Below, piece by piece: positions 22,874-34,725 of a DNA stretch of 64,000 nt. The notes under the pieces are model-generated. The model saw only the letters and a list, made by a program, of their open reading frames with translations, was not told the DNA's origin and searched no databases. The stretch spans positions 62,001-126,000 of the forward strand of contig JAKJHU010000531.1 in NCBI GenBank assembly GCA_022316685.1, read 5' to 3'. This stretch comes from Progne subis subis (Eukaryota > Chordata > Aves > Passeriformes > Hirundinidae). A program made the position numbers and the translations under genes. Positions within the stretch are counted from its first letter, which is position 1. Each line of letters begins with the position of its first letter.

Positions 22874-24358
22874 GATGACTCAGCACCTCCCTTCCCTCCC
22901 CCCATCAGCTGCAAGCACCTCCACAATTAGTTTGACAAAACCGATGGCATTTGATCCCATTACCAGGTTTTGGCAGTTTTTATTCCCATCTCGGGACACT
23001 CTCAGGGCACACACTCCACCCAGCATTGGCCAAAAAACAAGTTTTGGCAGAAACATGGCATGACAGATTTGGTTGGAGAAAAAGCCCAGGAATGATGCTC
23101 TGCACAGCTCAAATATTGTGAGGATGATTTTTTGACAGCAAAATATGATTTAATTTAGGCATAAAATCCTCTAAAGGGACACAATGCCCTGATGTGGATC
23201 TCCACAAGCGGAGCCTGCCTGACAGAATAGAATCCCTATGCCATCCCACAGCACACCCATCCAGAGGGATTATTTGGATTTTATACCACCAGCCAAGGCC
23301 CCACCGCTCCCCAAACCCTCTCTCACACCTCCAAGCTACTAAAGAGTCAATGAATTAAAGCAGCTCTAACAAACTCCTCATCTCAAAGCCAATGCGGTGA
23401 TGAAACATCTGGCAGGTTCTGGGACAAAGATGTGGAACTACAATGCCTCAACCTCTGCCATGAAAATCTGCCCTTCTATCCCAAATGAGTTACATATTTG
23501 GATACCCTGTGAGATAGGGAAGTGGGGCGTTATCGAGCTGCCAAATCTCACTTCTGTCATGAGGTCATTTCTGGCATGAGGTTTCGGCCAAAATCTCAGC
23601 ACTGACCATTGCTCCCCATCCTTCCCCCTGTGCTCCTCTTCCTCCTGCCTCAGGTCGAGGAGGGGGGGGGAATAAAATAATTAAAAAGTAAAGAAAAAAG
23701 GGTCAGGAAGGGGAGCATCTATCTTTTGTGTTTAAGTTAGCTTGTACAATCACTACACACACAGCACTCGGCCTCTTCACTGAGGACACCAGCAGCTGAA
23801 GAGAATTTAAGGGCTCACAGCACTGTGGTCATTAGTCCCCTCCAAATGAACCCTGACTCTGACCATGGTTCTCAGGAGAGAAACGTCATTGATCACATCT
23901 CTTGAATGAATTATTTAGTAATTTCAACCCAATTTATGCAAGCATCACATGTATGGGATCACACTTTGGGTTTATCAGCAGTGCAAGTTGGAAGAGCTGC
24001 CAGGAACCCCACACGTACCCCAAAGCTGGACAGGAACTTTCTAAATAAAGCTGTTTGCAAACCCCTCATTTCACTGCTTAAATCACTGAAGGGATGCACT
24101 CACAGCACCCCAGGACACCCAAAGTGCTTGTTTTTAGCTGCACATCGACTGAAGGCAGAGAAATCAGCAAGAAACAGGTGAGCAGCACCACTACAAATCT
24201 CATTAATCACACATCATGGCAGCCCTTCCCAACCTGAGCAGCTCGAGACACTCAGCCTTCCTTCCCCATGTCCCTACTACCAGCAACCTTTCTCTCCAAC
24301 CCAACTGCTTCAATGTGCCCCAAAGAATATTTCATCTCAAGCCTGACAGGCCAGATAT

Positions 24359-24380
24359 AGAATAAATAAATAAATAAATA
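24359..24380. repeat. (AATA)n microsatellite
   Basis: Five or so AATA units just left of the CpG island. Confidence 0.85.
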
Positions 24381-25750
24381 GCGTTACCTTATCTGGAGTC
24401 CATCAGCTGCAGCGAGCGACGCTCAGAGCCGTCTGCGTCCAGAGACAAATTATCTAATGCTGTAACTTATGAATGCCTCAAGTATTTGCCCTGGTATTTC
24501 ATTATACACTCGCTGGAGAGAAGAGCTCGAAAGACTAAACAGATCCATCAGGATAACACAAAAGGCACTCCAGCCATATGCTATTCCAAGGCAACCCAGG
24601 AATCCCAGGCACGATATTAAACTGCTCCGGCTCACTCTGAGTTGACACCGCTCGAGGGGCAGCGAGGGGAGAGCGCAGAGCGGTGACCCGGGAGCTCGGC
24701 TTCCCTCCGGTTCAACGCTGGACTTGGATTTATTATGGGAAGCTGTGGGATCCAGGCAGCGAAGGAAGCGCAAGCCCGGCTTTCCCAGGGGCAGCCGAGG
24801 CCGGCGCGGCGGAACGGCTCTCGCTGCCAAGTGGGAGGAAGAGTTCCAAACTCGCCGCTTTATCAAAGCTATTTTTGTCCTTCCCCCACACACACTGATA
24901 ACCAGCAAGGCGAGAACCGCCGGGGTGCCGAGGCAGGGCTTGGCATCTCCCCGGAAACCCCGCTGCGACTCCGTGGCAAAGCCACCCGGCACCTTGAGGG
25001 AGCGGACCATCCGCTCGGGAGGCTCGGAGGGGAGGAAACTCCTTCCTCCAGTTTATCCTGCTCGCAGCGAGGTTTCGTGCCTGGAAAAAGTGAGCTAAGT
25101 TTGCGAGCGGAGGCCCCAGCTCTGCTCCGTCTCTCCCAGAGACTCTCGGGACAGGTGACACCCCCAGGAGCTAGGGACACCGACGGGGACAACAAGGAGG
25201 CTACTACCCACCTGTCCTGCACAGGCTGAGGAGCTGCTGCGGGGGGGACACCGAGGCATCACCCAAAAAATGATGCACCTGGGCTGGGGGAGAAGTGGAA
25301 TCACGAACCCAGCGCAGGAGGAGGGAGGGGAACGAGCGGAGGCCGTGTGGGACCGGGACCCAGCGCGTACAGCGGGTGCGGGGCCGAGCCGTGCGGGGCT
25401 CCCCGGCAGCAGCACCCCGCGCTCGGGGGTACACCGCAAGGGCCAGGGTGGAGCCGCTGCCCCCGGTCAAGGCCGGACTGTCGGGACACACAGCGGGTCT
25501 GTCGCGACAGGGAGACGGCGAGCAGCAGGTGGAACACAGCCGGCCCTGCAGCCCGTCACCCCCAACCCAGACAAGCTCCCCCCGCACTTCCCCCCCGCAC
25601 TGCGAGTTCGGGACTTTCCCCTCTTTTTCCACCAAACTCCCCCGAGGGGCCGTTCTGAAGCGCCCCGGGGCGCGGCATCCGAGCGCGAGGATGGAGCCAG
25701 GGGATGGCCCCGAGCAGCGCGGAGCCCCTGCGGTCTCCCCGGCCGGACCC

Positions 25751-25752
25751 AC
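25751..25752 (-). promoter_or_regulatory. EDA: Splice donor of EDA exon 1
   Basis: Minus-strand CAG|GTGGGT; leaves the reading frame in phase 0. Confidence 0.8.
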
Positions 25753-26016
25753 CTGTTGGCGCCGCTCCGCGCCCTCGGCCGCACGCTGCGGGCGGCCCCC
25801 GGCCAGAGTTCTGGGCGCTGCCGCCGTCCCGTCCCGGCGCGGCGGGGCCGCGGGCTGCGGGCCGCGGTCTCGGCGGAGCTCAGAGCGCAGCTCCAGGTAA
25901 CAACCCAGCGTCAGGACGTGCAGCGCCAGCGACAGCGCGAAGAAGCCGAGGAAGAGCCGCCAGCTGCCGCCGCAGGCGCAGCCGCGGGGAACCGCCGCCC
26001 TGCGCTCCGCGCCCAT
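25753..26016 (-). CDS. EDA: EDA (ectodysplasin A) coding exon 1
   Basis: Encodes the first 88 residues of ectodysplasin, a type II membrane TNF-family ligand needed for skin appendages (feathers, scales, teeth, glands). ATG 26016-26014 lies in a strong context (ACCATGG). A short basic, Cys-containing cytosolic part is followed by a transmembrane anchor at about 21-40 ([15 protein letters not shown]) and the juxtamembrane motif [10 protein letters not shown], which I recognise as diagnostic of EDA. The exon ends at codon 88 in phase 0 with a consensus donor CAG|GTGGGT; the donor GT pairs with plus bases 25751-25752. The later furin, collagen and TNF domains are on exons outside the window. The extracellular part is shorter and more Ala/Arg-rich than I recall for mammals. 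Confidence 0.88.
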
Positions 26017-26099
26017 GGTACGCTCAAGCGGGGCGGCGCGGAGCGGCCCCAGCGCTACTGCTCCCGGGGCGCGCCGGGCACCGCGGGCTGCGCGGCCGG

Positions 26100-26280
26100 G
26101 CCGCCAGCACCCCGCCAGGGGGCGGGGCCGCGCCGCCAGCGGGGCTTGGCACGGAGGGGCGGGGCTTGGCACGGAGGGGCGGGACTCGGCCAGGGCGGCA
26201 GAGCTTGGGCAGTAGCGGGGACCGGGCGGGGTCTAGACAGCGGCGGGGACACTGTGGGCGGGGACATACAAATTAGAGGG
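26100..26280 (-). promoter_or_regulatory. EDA: EDA promoter region with GC boxes
   Basis: Upstream of the EDA start, several GGGGCGGGG-type GC boxes occur in a short tandem setting (GGGGCTTGGCACGGAGGGGC repeated near 26140-26180). No TATA box is evident. Position and composition suggest an Sp1-type CpG-island promoter; the transcription start is not defined by the sequence. Confidence 0.55.
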
Positions 26281-26394
26281 GAGGAGTCAGACAGGGCTGG
26301 AACCGCGCCCCGCTGCGGGCCCGATCCCTGTCCCGGTATGGGCAGGCGCGGTGATGGGTGGGCTCGTGCCCATTGCGGTGCAGGAGGGCCCGTT

Positions 26395-26480
26395 CCTGCC
26401 TCCGATCCCCGTCCCAGTCGACATGCCCATCCCGATCCCAATCCCGGTATGGACGGACCCGATCCCGGTCCCGGTGACCG
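26395..26480. repeat. Degenerate GATCCC/GTCCC short tandem repeat
   Basis: Imperfect hexamer-like repeats (CCGATCCCGGTCCCGGT and variants) at the upstream edge of the CpG island. Confidence 0.65.
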
Positions 26481-26754
26481 CAGTCCCGCCAGTCGCTGTC
26501 TCCGCAGCCGGCGGGGGCTTCCTGGGAGCAGATATCAAACGCCACTGATCCCCGGTCATAGGCAACGTTGTCACGGCTCTGCCGGGGAACACGGCCGAGC
26601 ACGGGGTGCCCAGGGATGTGTGAGTATTTTGGGGCAGCTGTCGCTGCCTTCTCCAGCTTTCTAAAGGTTGATTGTCACTGCTGGAAATTAATGGAAGCTG
26701 GAAAACAGTCTGGGAAAGAGTGAACCAGGGAGAGGAGTGGGTTTGGAGAGGGAA

Positions 26755-26830
26755 CCATGGAATGGAATCACACCTGGTTTGGAAGGACCTTAAAGCTCGT
26801 GGAACGGAGTTGGCAAAGCCTGTGCTGGTT
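26755..26830 (-). repeat. Short CR1 fragment
   Basis: GGTTTGGAAGGACCTTAAAG is the complement of the CR1 tail; diverged and short. Confidence 0.6.
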
Positions 26831-27696
26831 CTATTCCCAATCAGGGGGTTTAATTGATAACAAAAGGGATAACGAGATTAATAAGGTGCTGTGTGATGCT
26901 CACAGGCTGCCAGGAAATTTGAATTGAGAAATTAGAAATGTTCTGAACAAACTGGAGAGGTGGCCTGAAGAGAATGTGATTTGGAAAAGTAAAAGGAAAA
27001 AAGGAATTAAATACGAGGTGTTAATGGCAGCAGAGGAGGTGGTACTGCAAAGGAGGATTCCAGCTGGTTTTGGAGGATCACATGATGCAGAGCTGGTCAG
27101 CGGTGCTGGGAGATGTCAGAGTCATCCCCAGATCTCCAGGAAGGGCCAGCACCAAGGACTGTCACCAGCACATCCCTAGGATGGGTCCTGGTGAACTCCC
27201 CTGGGTGGGCTCTGAGAGCTGGATGGTCCAGTGCCAGGTCTGTGCTCCCAGATCCTGTGGGCAGGGTGAGTTTCCCACAAAGCTGTCCCTTCCAGGAGAA
27301 ACCCTTCCAAGTCCTGGAACACATCATCTGAGAATTTGTGGGATCTTCATCCCACAGATTACAGCCATAAAGAATCCCATGGTGGCCTTGTCCTGCCTTT
27401 GGGGAGGAGGACATCCTTTTCCAGCCCTTCCTGGCTTTGTTTTCCTGCAGTAGGATTTTTTTTCCTATAAGTCCGGCGTCATAGACATGAAATTCCATGA
27501 GAGTCTCTGTTTTCATTTAAGAAAGAAATGTTTCCCTAATATTTGGGAAGAGCAAAACTGGAAGCATCAAGCTCTGCCAACCCAAACAACTGAGGAGCAA
27601 AAAGCAAATAAATACAAATGAACCCTCTGTTCAAAACCCTACAATTATTTTAGGAACATTTATAATTATTTGAGTGCTTAGTGTTGTTACTGGTTT

Positions 27697-27870
27697 TCAT
27701 AGGATCACAGAATATCCTGAGTTGGAAGGGACCTGCAAGGATCATCAAGACCAACTCCTGCACCACCAAAATCCTGTTTTTCAAAAATCCCAACCCAAAT
27801 CGTACATGGACCTACCCACACTTGCAGCAGCCTCATCCCATTTTCCAGAATCATTTAGGTTACTCTGAAG
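27697..27870 (-). repeat. CR1 LINE 3' fragment
   Basis: Begins ATAGGATCACAGAATATCCT and GAGTTGGAAGGGACCTGCAA, the complement of a CR1 3' end, then fades into diverged sequence. Confidence 0.75.
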
Positions 27871-29219
27871 GTGAATTTTAGAGGTCAGGTCAGCCTGGGG
27901 CTGGGTCAGGGGGAGGATGTGACCTCTCCATTCCTGCCTAGATCTCATCAGGGATTTAGGCCAAATCCTCAGACTGAGGGATTTCTGCCTCCTAGAGCTG
28001 ACCAGCATCCCTCTAATTAAAAAGGAATCCCATGTGATGATGGAATTAAAACATAATTAATAAGTGGGATCCTCACCCCCAGACCAGTTGAGCCTCATAG
28101 CCCATGGTTGCAGTTTCTCCAGGATTTTATTTTAATTCCTCTTGTTCTGAGCATTCCCTCCCCTTCCTCTGCCATCCCTGAAAAAACTTTGTTATATGGA
28201 TGAAGAACCTCACAGATTTGTTTTTTGTATCCCACCTGTGCTCCAAGAGTCCTGGTCTAGGAGAAGCAGGAGCCAGAGTGTGGGGAAGATGCAGAAGGGA
28301 TGGGAATCCCTGATGCTCTGGATGGGAAAATAAAGAGCAGTTGAGAGGGTCCTGGGAAGGGTGGGCAGAAGCTGCAGAGGAGGAGAACACAGAGAGAACA
28401 TGTCTGGAATGACTTTTTCTCTTTATTCCCAAACTTGCTGGGTTTTTTCCAGCATCACCTTCCCATCCCAGCAGGATTTAACCACAGGTGGGAGGAAGGT
28501 GCTGTAGCTTAGATCTCCCTTCCCTTTGGAATGGATACAACTGCATAGCACAGGGCACTCTGTGGCAGGTCTGAGTGCCCCTCTCCAGGTGAATTCCACA
28601 GATCAGGGAATCTTTGAGTGATATAAAGGAGCTTTGAGCCCATTTCCTATTTACATTTTGGCAGCAGCTGCAATTCCTGCAGCGGCTACAGAGTCAAGTT
28701 TAACATGTGACCTTAAAGCTTTGGAATTCCTGACTTTCTTTTGAGGAAAGCCATCCCTTGCACTCTCAGTGATGTTCTCAACAACATGAGTAAAATAAAG
28801 TCTCCTAAAACCTGAAATCCCAGCACTCCAACAGCACATCCACAGGCATTTACAAGGCCTTAGGAAGAAGAATCCTGATTTTATTGAGCCTCCATCCAGC
28901 ATTGCAATCTCAATTCCTCTTCCTCAGTGAGATCTAAGATGTTCCATACAATCAGCTTTGCTTAAGACTGTCTGTTTTTTCAGTAACTGAGAACTCTGTC
29001 CGAGCAGGAAAGGTAATTATTTGTGTCTAACTGCTTCCATAGGGGCAGAGATTGAGCAATATGTTCATCTTAGAAGAGCAAGATGTACTAAGGAATCACT
29101 TTCATGGCTTTTTTCCTAGCTCTACCAGGTACTCTTCCAAGATTTTCCCTCTTAGGACATCGCAGTGTCTCTGATCATTCATCTCTCCCTCTCACCTTAC
29201 TCCATGAATTCGCACAATG

Positions 29220-29328
29220 AACACTAAGTTGCTCAGAGAATCTGTGGCTGCCTCATCCCTGGAAGTGTCCAAGGCCAGGATGGATGGTGCTTGGAGCAAC
29301 TTGGGATAGTGGAAAAAAAAAAAAAAAA
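29220..29328 (+). repeat. CR1 fragment ending in an A16 run
   Basis: Sense CR1 block CATCCCTGGAAGTGTCCAAG up to GGGATAGTGG, then A16 replacing the usual tail. Confidence 0.75.
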
Positions 29329-30104
29329 GCTGTGTTGATTCTTGCTGGGCTTATTTTCACATTTCCCCCTGCACTGCTGACTTTTAAGGACCAGCAGCAC
29401 ATTGACACCTAGTTTTCCTGCATGGATCAGGCTTTTCTGTTTTGAAGGAAGATGAGGCCTGGCAGCCCCACAATTCCATCCCAGAGCACGTGGGCGAAGG
29501 TTTGGCCAAGGAGGCCAAGTTCAGCCTAAACACAACTTGCAGAGGGGGTGAGGAAGATGCTGCTCTTGGTTCTGTTGCATGTTTATTTATATGTTATTTG
29601 GTGATAATGAGAACCAAATGTTCAGTATCTATTCAGTTCTTAAACTTTTATAGACTCATTCTCTTGATTTTCAGCTGTGCAGCCATCTCTGAGCTTCTGC
29701 CTCCCCCAGAATCGTGGAAGTGCTGTCGGTGACCAGGCTCAGCTGTGCTCTTACTCATCCAGGCTGGAACAATGATATTCCACACATTATTCAACCTCCC
29801 CAGTGCCTCCTGGCCCCCTCATCCTGACCCCTTGACTCCCACATCCTGGGTCAGTGCTGGAGCCGGCCAAGGCATTGTCCTGGGAGTGCTAGGGAAAGAG
29901 GATATAACCTGTGCCTCGAGCAGCAGACATGATACATGAAAGATGCTAGAGAGCCCAGGGCCTGCTCTGCCCCTCAGATTGCTCTTCAAAAGGGGGAAAG
30001 GAGGAGAAGGGAGAGGAGGGAGCTGCACCTTAACACCAAGCCTGACCAGGAGCCACAGGGAGGGGGCTCCTCTCCCTGCCCCTTGGCAAGGATTTCTCCA
30101 GCCC

Positions 30105-30183
30105 TCCTGGTGCCATGGTCTTGTTGGGTCCTAGGTTGGATTCAATGATTTCTGAGGTCTTTTCCAACTTAATCGATTCTGTG
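30105..30183 (+). repeat. CR1 LINE 3' terminal fragment
   Basis: TTGGATTCAATGATTTCTGA and TTCCAACTTAATCGATTCTG, a CR1 3' terminus. Confidence 0.75.
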
Positions 30184-30347
30184 CTTTTCCAGGCCTGTTT
30201 ACCAGGGAGCACAGCTCTAGATTTGGGGTCCTTGGGGAAAAGGTGCCACTCCACAGAGCCACATCCTGTCAAGGTGGGACCCCCCCCCAAGCAGACCACC
30301 TAAACCATGACTGCTCTCACAGCACAAGGGTTTGCAGCAGCTTTGCC

Positions 30348-30475
30348 AAAACCTGAGAGCCCCTTCCAGTGCCTAAAGGAGCTCTGGGAGAGCTGGAAAG
30401 GGACTTTGGACAAGGGATGGAGTGATAGGATACAGGGAATGGCTTCCCACTGCCAGAAGTACATGGGATTAGCAC
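30348..30475 (+). repeat. CR1 LINE fragment
   Basis: AGCTGGAAAGGGACTTTGGA followed by GGGAATGGCTTCCCACTGCC, internal 3'-UTR blocks of CR1 in sense orientation. Confidence 0.75.
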
Positions 30476-30756
30476 CACATTGTGGGCATAGGAAATTGGA
30501 ACCTCAGTGTCACCACTTGTGTCTTCTCTGGGCAGGGGGAATTCTGACAGGAGAGCTCCTGGAAATCCCCTGCCCCAGGTTTGTGGCCCATGTGCCCATT
30601 TCAGCCTCTTTGGCTTTTGCTTCTCTCTCCTTAGAGATGTAAATTGTGGATAATGATTTGAGCCTAAAGATGCAATTTCTGCATTAAGAGAGAAAAATAT
30701 AAAGTGACTAAAATCCTTTGCAGATGGAGCAGGGCCACAGTTCCAGCCCCAGTACA

Positions 30757-31015
30757 GAATCCCAGGATGATTTGGGTGGGAAGGGACCTTCAAACTCACC
30801 CCATCTCACCCCCTGCCATGGGCAGGGACATCTTTCACTAGCCCAGGTTGCTCCCAGCCCTGTCCAACCTGGCCTTGGGCTCTTCCAGGGGTGGGGCAGC
30901 CACAGCTTCTCTGGGCACCCTGTGCCAGGGATGAATTTTTTCCTAAAATTACATCTAACTCTGCCCTCTGTCAGGTTGAAGACATTTCCCCTTTTCTTGT
31001 CACTGTAGGCCCTTT
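30757..31015 (-). repeat. CR1 LINE 3' fragment
   Basis: Complement of the CR1 tail: GGTGGGAAGGGACCTTCAAA, GCCATGGGCAGGGACATCTT and CAGCTTCTCTGGGCACCCTG. Confidence 0.88.
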
Positions 31016-32407
31016 TCCAAAGTTCAGTTCTGGCCTAAACTCAAACTTTTAAGCATTTTGGGTATGGCAGAGTGAGTCCAGCATTAAGAACTGAAGCCAT
31101 GGCTTTAAAAAAGGTAAATCAAAGGAATTCATATCAAAGCAGGAACAGTCATAAGGAAAACATATGGAAGTGTCTTTTTCTGCTCACAGTGATTGGAAAC
31201 TGCATGCCCAGGCCCTGATCCAGCTACAGGACTCCACATCTGAGGCTTAGTTTCCAGGTGACCCAGGATTTCGGTGATTTCCAGCTTTGGGATTGTTAAT
31301 ATGAGATGACAGCAATAACCAGGGAAGGAAAACCCCATGTGTTTGTTCTTCCCAGTGTGCCAGCACTTGTGGATTTAAGTGAGGAGAAAGATCACAAGGC
31401 TCAGACAGAATATCCTGCAGAACACAGCCCTAAAGCAGCAATTTTCTCTGTGGAGCCCATGTGAGATCAAGGCAGGATAAAGCACTCCACGTGAGCCTGG
31501 CTGAGGGGATTTGGGAAGGGGCAGGAGCCATTTGTTGGAGATGGAATAATAAAGATTAAATTGGGTGTTACAGAGGGACCTTTCCAGAGGGAACAACTCT
31601 GAGTGCCATTTGCCTTCACCTCTCCTCCATGAGAAGACTCCTGGCTTTGGGAATGCAGCATTCCTAAGCTAAACCTGCTGACAGGAACATGTGCATTTCA
31701 TCTCAGAATGAATTAAAAAATGCTATCTCATTGTATATCTAAATTACATTTATTGATGTCCAGTGTTGATGTTTTGGGTAATTCTTGTGGATCTCACAAC
31801 CTTCTGTTTCAAATTCACAGTCTTCTACCACTCAAACTATTATTATTTTTACCAGTCCCAAGGGTGTGCTGGAGTCTCTTTGGTACAAATTAGAAAGGCT
31901 TTTATGAAAACCTCACAGTTTATGGAACAGAGGTTCTTGTTGGCTTCCTGACCCCGAGGTAGTGACAGCTCCCACCAGAGCCTCACCCACAGCAGGGGTT
32001 TTAGCACCGTTCTCAATGTGGCTCGGGAACTGACACAGGGTGAGGAACAGCAGTAATTTCCCCCAAGAGGGACAAAAAAAGCCAAGTGTTGACAAATTTA
32101 TGAGTACAAACACGTCAGGGGATCTCCTGGCAGCGAGGCTTTGCTCCAAGCCTGTGCTGGGTTTACCTGGGGCTGGTTCTTCACCTGGGATGGTCTCTGA
32201 GCTGTGGGAGAAGGGATTTGGGGGAGACAGAACCCATTCTGCAAGGAACAAGAGTGGGGTAGAAATGACCCAAAGATACCAGCTCAAATAATTCTATTTA
32301 AAAAAAACCCAAACTCAATGAGTTTTGGAGAAAAGATCAAGCAACACAACTGAGGGAGAGAAGAGGGTGGTAGGAAGATGCTGAGACTGGGGGAAGAAGA
32401 GTCAGAT

Positions 32408-32650
32408 TCACAGGATTTCCTGAGCTGGAAGGGACCCACAGGATCGTGCAGTCCAAGCCTTGGCCCTGCACAGACACCCCAACAATCCCAGCCTGTGCCT
32501 GGGAGCATTGTCCAAATGCTCCTGGAGCTCTGGCAGCCTTGGGGCCCCCTTTCAGTGCCAGACACCCTCTGGGGGAAGAACCTTTTCCCAAAATCCAACC
32601 TGAACCTTCCCTGACAGTTCCAGCCATTCTTTGGGTCCTGTCCCTGGTCA
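32408..32650 (-). repeat. CR1 LINE 3' fragment
   Basis: Complement orientation: CTGAGCTGGAAGGGACCCAC through GGAAGAACCTTTTCCCAAAA and CTGTCCCTGGTCACAGA. Confidence 0.85.
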
Positions 32651-34389
32651 CAGAGAGCAGAGATCAGAGCTGAATGTGAGCCCTTGGAAAGGTGACTGTT
32701 TGCATGTGAAGGAAACCAGAGGGAGGTGGAGGCAGCAAACCCAATCCTCCCCAGCACTTTCCCATCAAGGGCTTCTCTTCACTGCAATTAAAGTTGAATT
32801 AATAAAGACACAGATTTTTCAGTGGGGAAAACACATCAGTGAAACCTTTATCTTCCTCAGGTATCGAAACAGATCTGAGGCCATGATCCAAAGGAGAAAC
32901 CAGGAAAAGCAGAAGAAGGGAGAAAGAAATCACCTAGTAAAACCCATCTGGCTCACAGCATCCATGGAAATCCATACAAACCCACCTTCCACAGCCCCTC
33001 CAGGCTCTGCTGGGGCAAAGGGGGCTGGAATGAAAAATTAATTGTAAGCTGTTATTTAACCCAGATTTTGAGACAAAAAGAAGAGAACAAAGGAGTCCTT
33101 CAGGCAAAAAATGTGAAAAATGATGACCATTAATAATGCAAATTCCAGGATTTTCATCAGTTGGCTGAGGTGGCATCACATTGTCAAGTCACAAAAGCCA
33201 TAAACACACCCAAAAAAACAGATTGATCCCAGAAAAATAAATGCAGAAGTCACCAACATCAGGAGCTCCAGTTGGAATATATCCAGAATGTCCAGACTTG
33301 GAAAGGCCTAAAATCATCCTGGAGTTTCCTGGTAGGTGGAAAACACCCTGAAACTGCACTCCTGAGAAGAGGAATCCTCTCTTTGGAATTCTTAATATCG
33401 CCTTGTCAAGTGATGGTGTGAAAAACAAGGATCTGAAGCACAGTTTCAGAACCCTGTTTCTGGATTTTCATGAATCCCAAGTTCTCCTCTGCTCAGGGGG
33501 GATGGAGAAGCTGCAAGAGGTCTGAAATTGTTCAGAAATACACATTGAAAATGAACCTTTTCCTTTTTGATAACCCAGAAAGCAGGAGCTGGCGTGCCAT
33601 CTATTAAACTATAAATAAAAACATAAAAGAGGAATTCCTATTCCACATCCAGAAGAGCTGAGGTTCAAAACCCAGACCCCACCCAGGACTTCAGCATCTG
33701 GTGAGTTCCATCTTGCACCTCAAAACATTCCCAGGCCTGGACTCTGATTTGGATCTGCAGCCCTTCGTGTTGTTTTCTCGGGGCTGCAACATTTTCCAGG
33801 CTCTTTCCAGCAGAATTCTTTCCATGCTGCCCATTGCATTTTTTATGGAGTCATGAAGCAAATTTACAGATGAGAAACTTCTCTCTGGCCCCACGCTACC
33901 TCCCAGCTTTGATGTGCACAGTCCTAGAGCCACGAAAATTCACATCCACTTATCTCAAATCCCTGATAATTAAATCCTTGGGAATCAGCACATTCCAGGG
34001 TGGATTTGCAGCTGCTGCAGCAGTTTCAGCACCACATGGCCACCAAAACCCTTGCCTAGCAGCTCAGGAGTGGTATCAATGCTCCCCAGGCACCCAGGAG
34101 ATTGGTGGGAATGAGAGATTGCACCAAGATTGCCAGGACACATCCTGCCAGCAGCATTCCCAAAAGAAAATATCCCAAACGCTCTCCTGAAAAGGCTGAT
34201 GCTGCATCCCAGCACTGTTCACCAGCCCAGACTCTTGCAGGACCCTTTTATGTAGTTCCTAAATCCCTGCTGGGGCCCAGAGCTCTCAAATTGGATCAGT
34301 TTAGGCCACATCCAGGAGGAATCACTCTGGAATTGGGAATCACCTGGGCTGCTGTAATTGCTTGCAGTGGGACAACCTGGGGCACCTGA

Positions 34390-34725
34390 GGCTTCCTGGG
34401 GACAGGCTCCAGTGGGTGCTTTCCTATTTGGGGGGCCAAACACTACTTCCATTCTCTCTGGGTAACTTGTGCCAGGATCTCACCACCCTGACAGCCAGGA
34501 ATTCCTTCCCAATATCCCACCTAACCCTGCCCTCTGGCAGTGGGAAGCCATTCCTCCTTGACCTGTCCCTTCAGCCCTTGTCCCAAGACCCTCTCCAGCT
34601 CTCCTGGAGCCCCTTTAGGCACTGGAAGAGGCTCTGAGGTCTCTCTGGAGCCTTCTCTTCTCCAGGTGAATACCCCCAGCTCTCCCAGCCCAGCCCCAGA
34701 AGGACTCTGGCCCTCGGAGCAACTC
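34390..34725 (-). repeat. CR1 LINE fragment, cut by ERV B
   Basis: Complement of CR1: CAGGAATTCCTTCCCAATAT, CCTTGTCCCAAGACCCTCTC, CTCTTCTCCAGGTGAATACC, and CCCTCGGAGCAACTC directly before the ERV B LTR. ERV B therefore inserted in a CR1; the rest of this CR1 is not found in the window. Confidence 0.85.

Larger units (their letters stand above)
14561..24640. other. Non-coding intronic stretch
   Basis: Moderately AT-rich single-copy-looking DNA with no convincing protein-coding frame or RNA gene. It holds the CR1 fragments, candidate LTR, minisatellite and simple repeats listed separately. The open frames here are short and lack domain signals. Confidence 0.6.
1..25752 (-). other. EDA: EDA intron 1 (inferred)
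   Basis: Everything left of the exon 1 splice donor should be EDA intron 1, because the gene reads to the left and no second exon was found. In known vertebrates this intron is very long, so absence of exon 2 in 25 kb is expected. This is inference from the exon alone. Confidence 0.6.
24650..26560. promoter_or_regulatory. EDA: CpG island over EDA exon 1
   Basis: Abrupt rise in G+C and CpG density from about 24650 to 26560, covering EDA exon 1, its promoter side and the first kilobase of intron 1. The long open frames on both strands here are products of base composition. Boundaries are estimated by eye. Confidence 0.85.
26561..34389. other. Non-coding flank upstream of EDA
   Basis: No host exon or RNA gene recognised. 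Contains the listed CR1 fragments and an A16 run; the remainder is single-copy-looking DNA with only short, featureless open frames. Confidence 0.6.

Noticed and set aside
24450..25010. 186-codon minus-strand frame left of EDA exon 1
   Set aside because: Lies in intronic CpG island; no recognisable domain or supporting signals.
26017..26172. Extension of the EDA frame upstream to a Met 52 codons earlier
   Set aside because: The extension is GC-box sequence read as protein, while the Met at 26016 has the strong context and directly precedes the recognisable EDA N-terminus.
25270..26664. 464-codon open frame on the plus strand over the CpG island, and similar long frames nearby
   Set aside because: Low-complexity Ala/Arg/Pro/Gly reading caused by GC richness and opposite to EDA exon 1; no domain or splice support.
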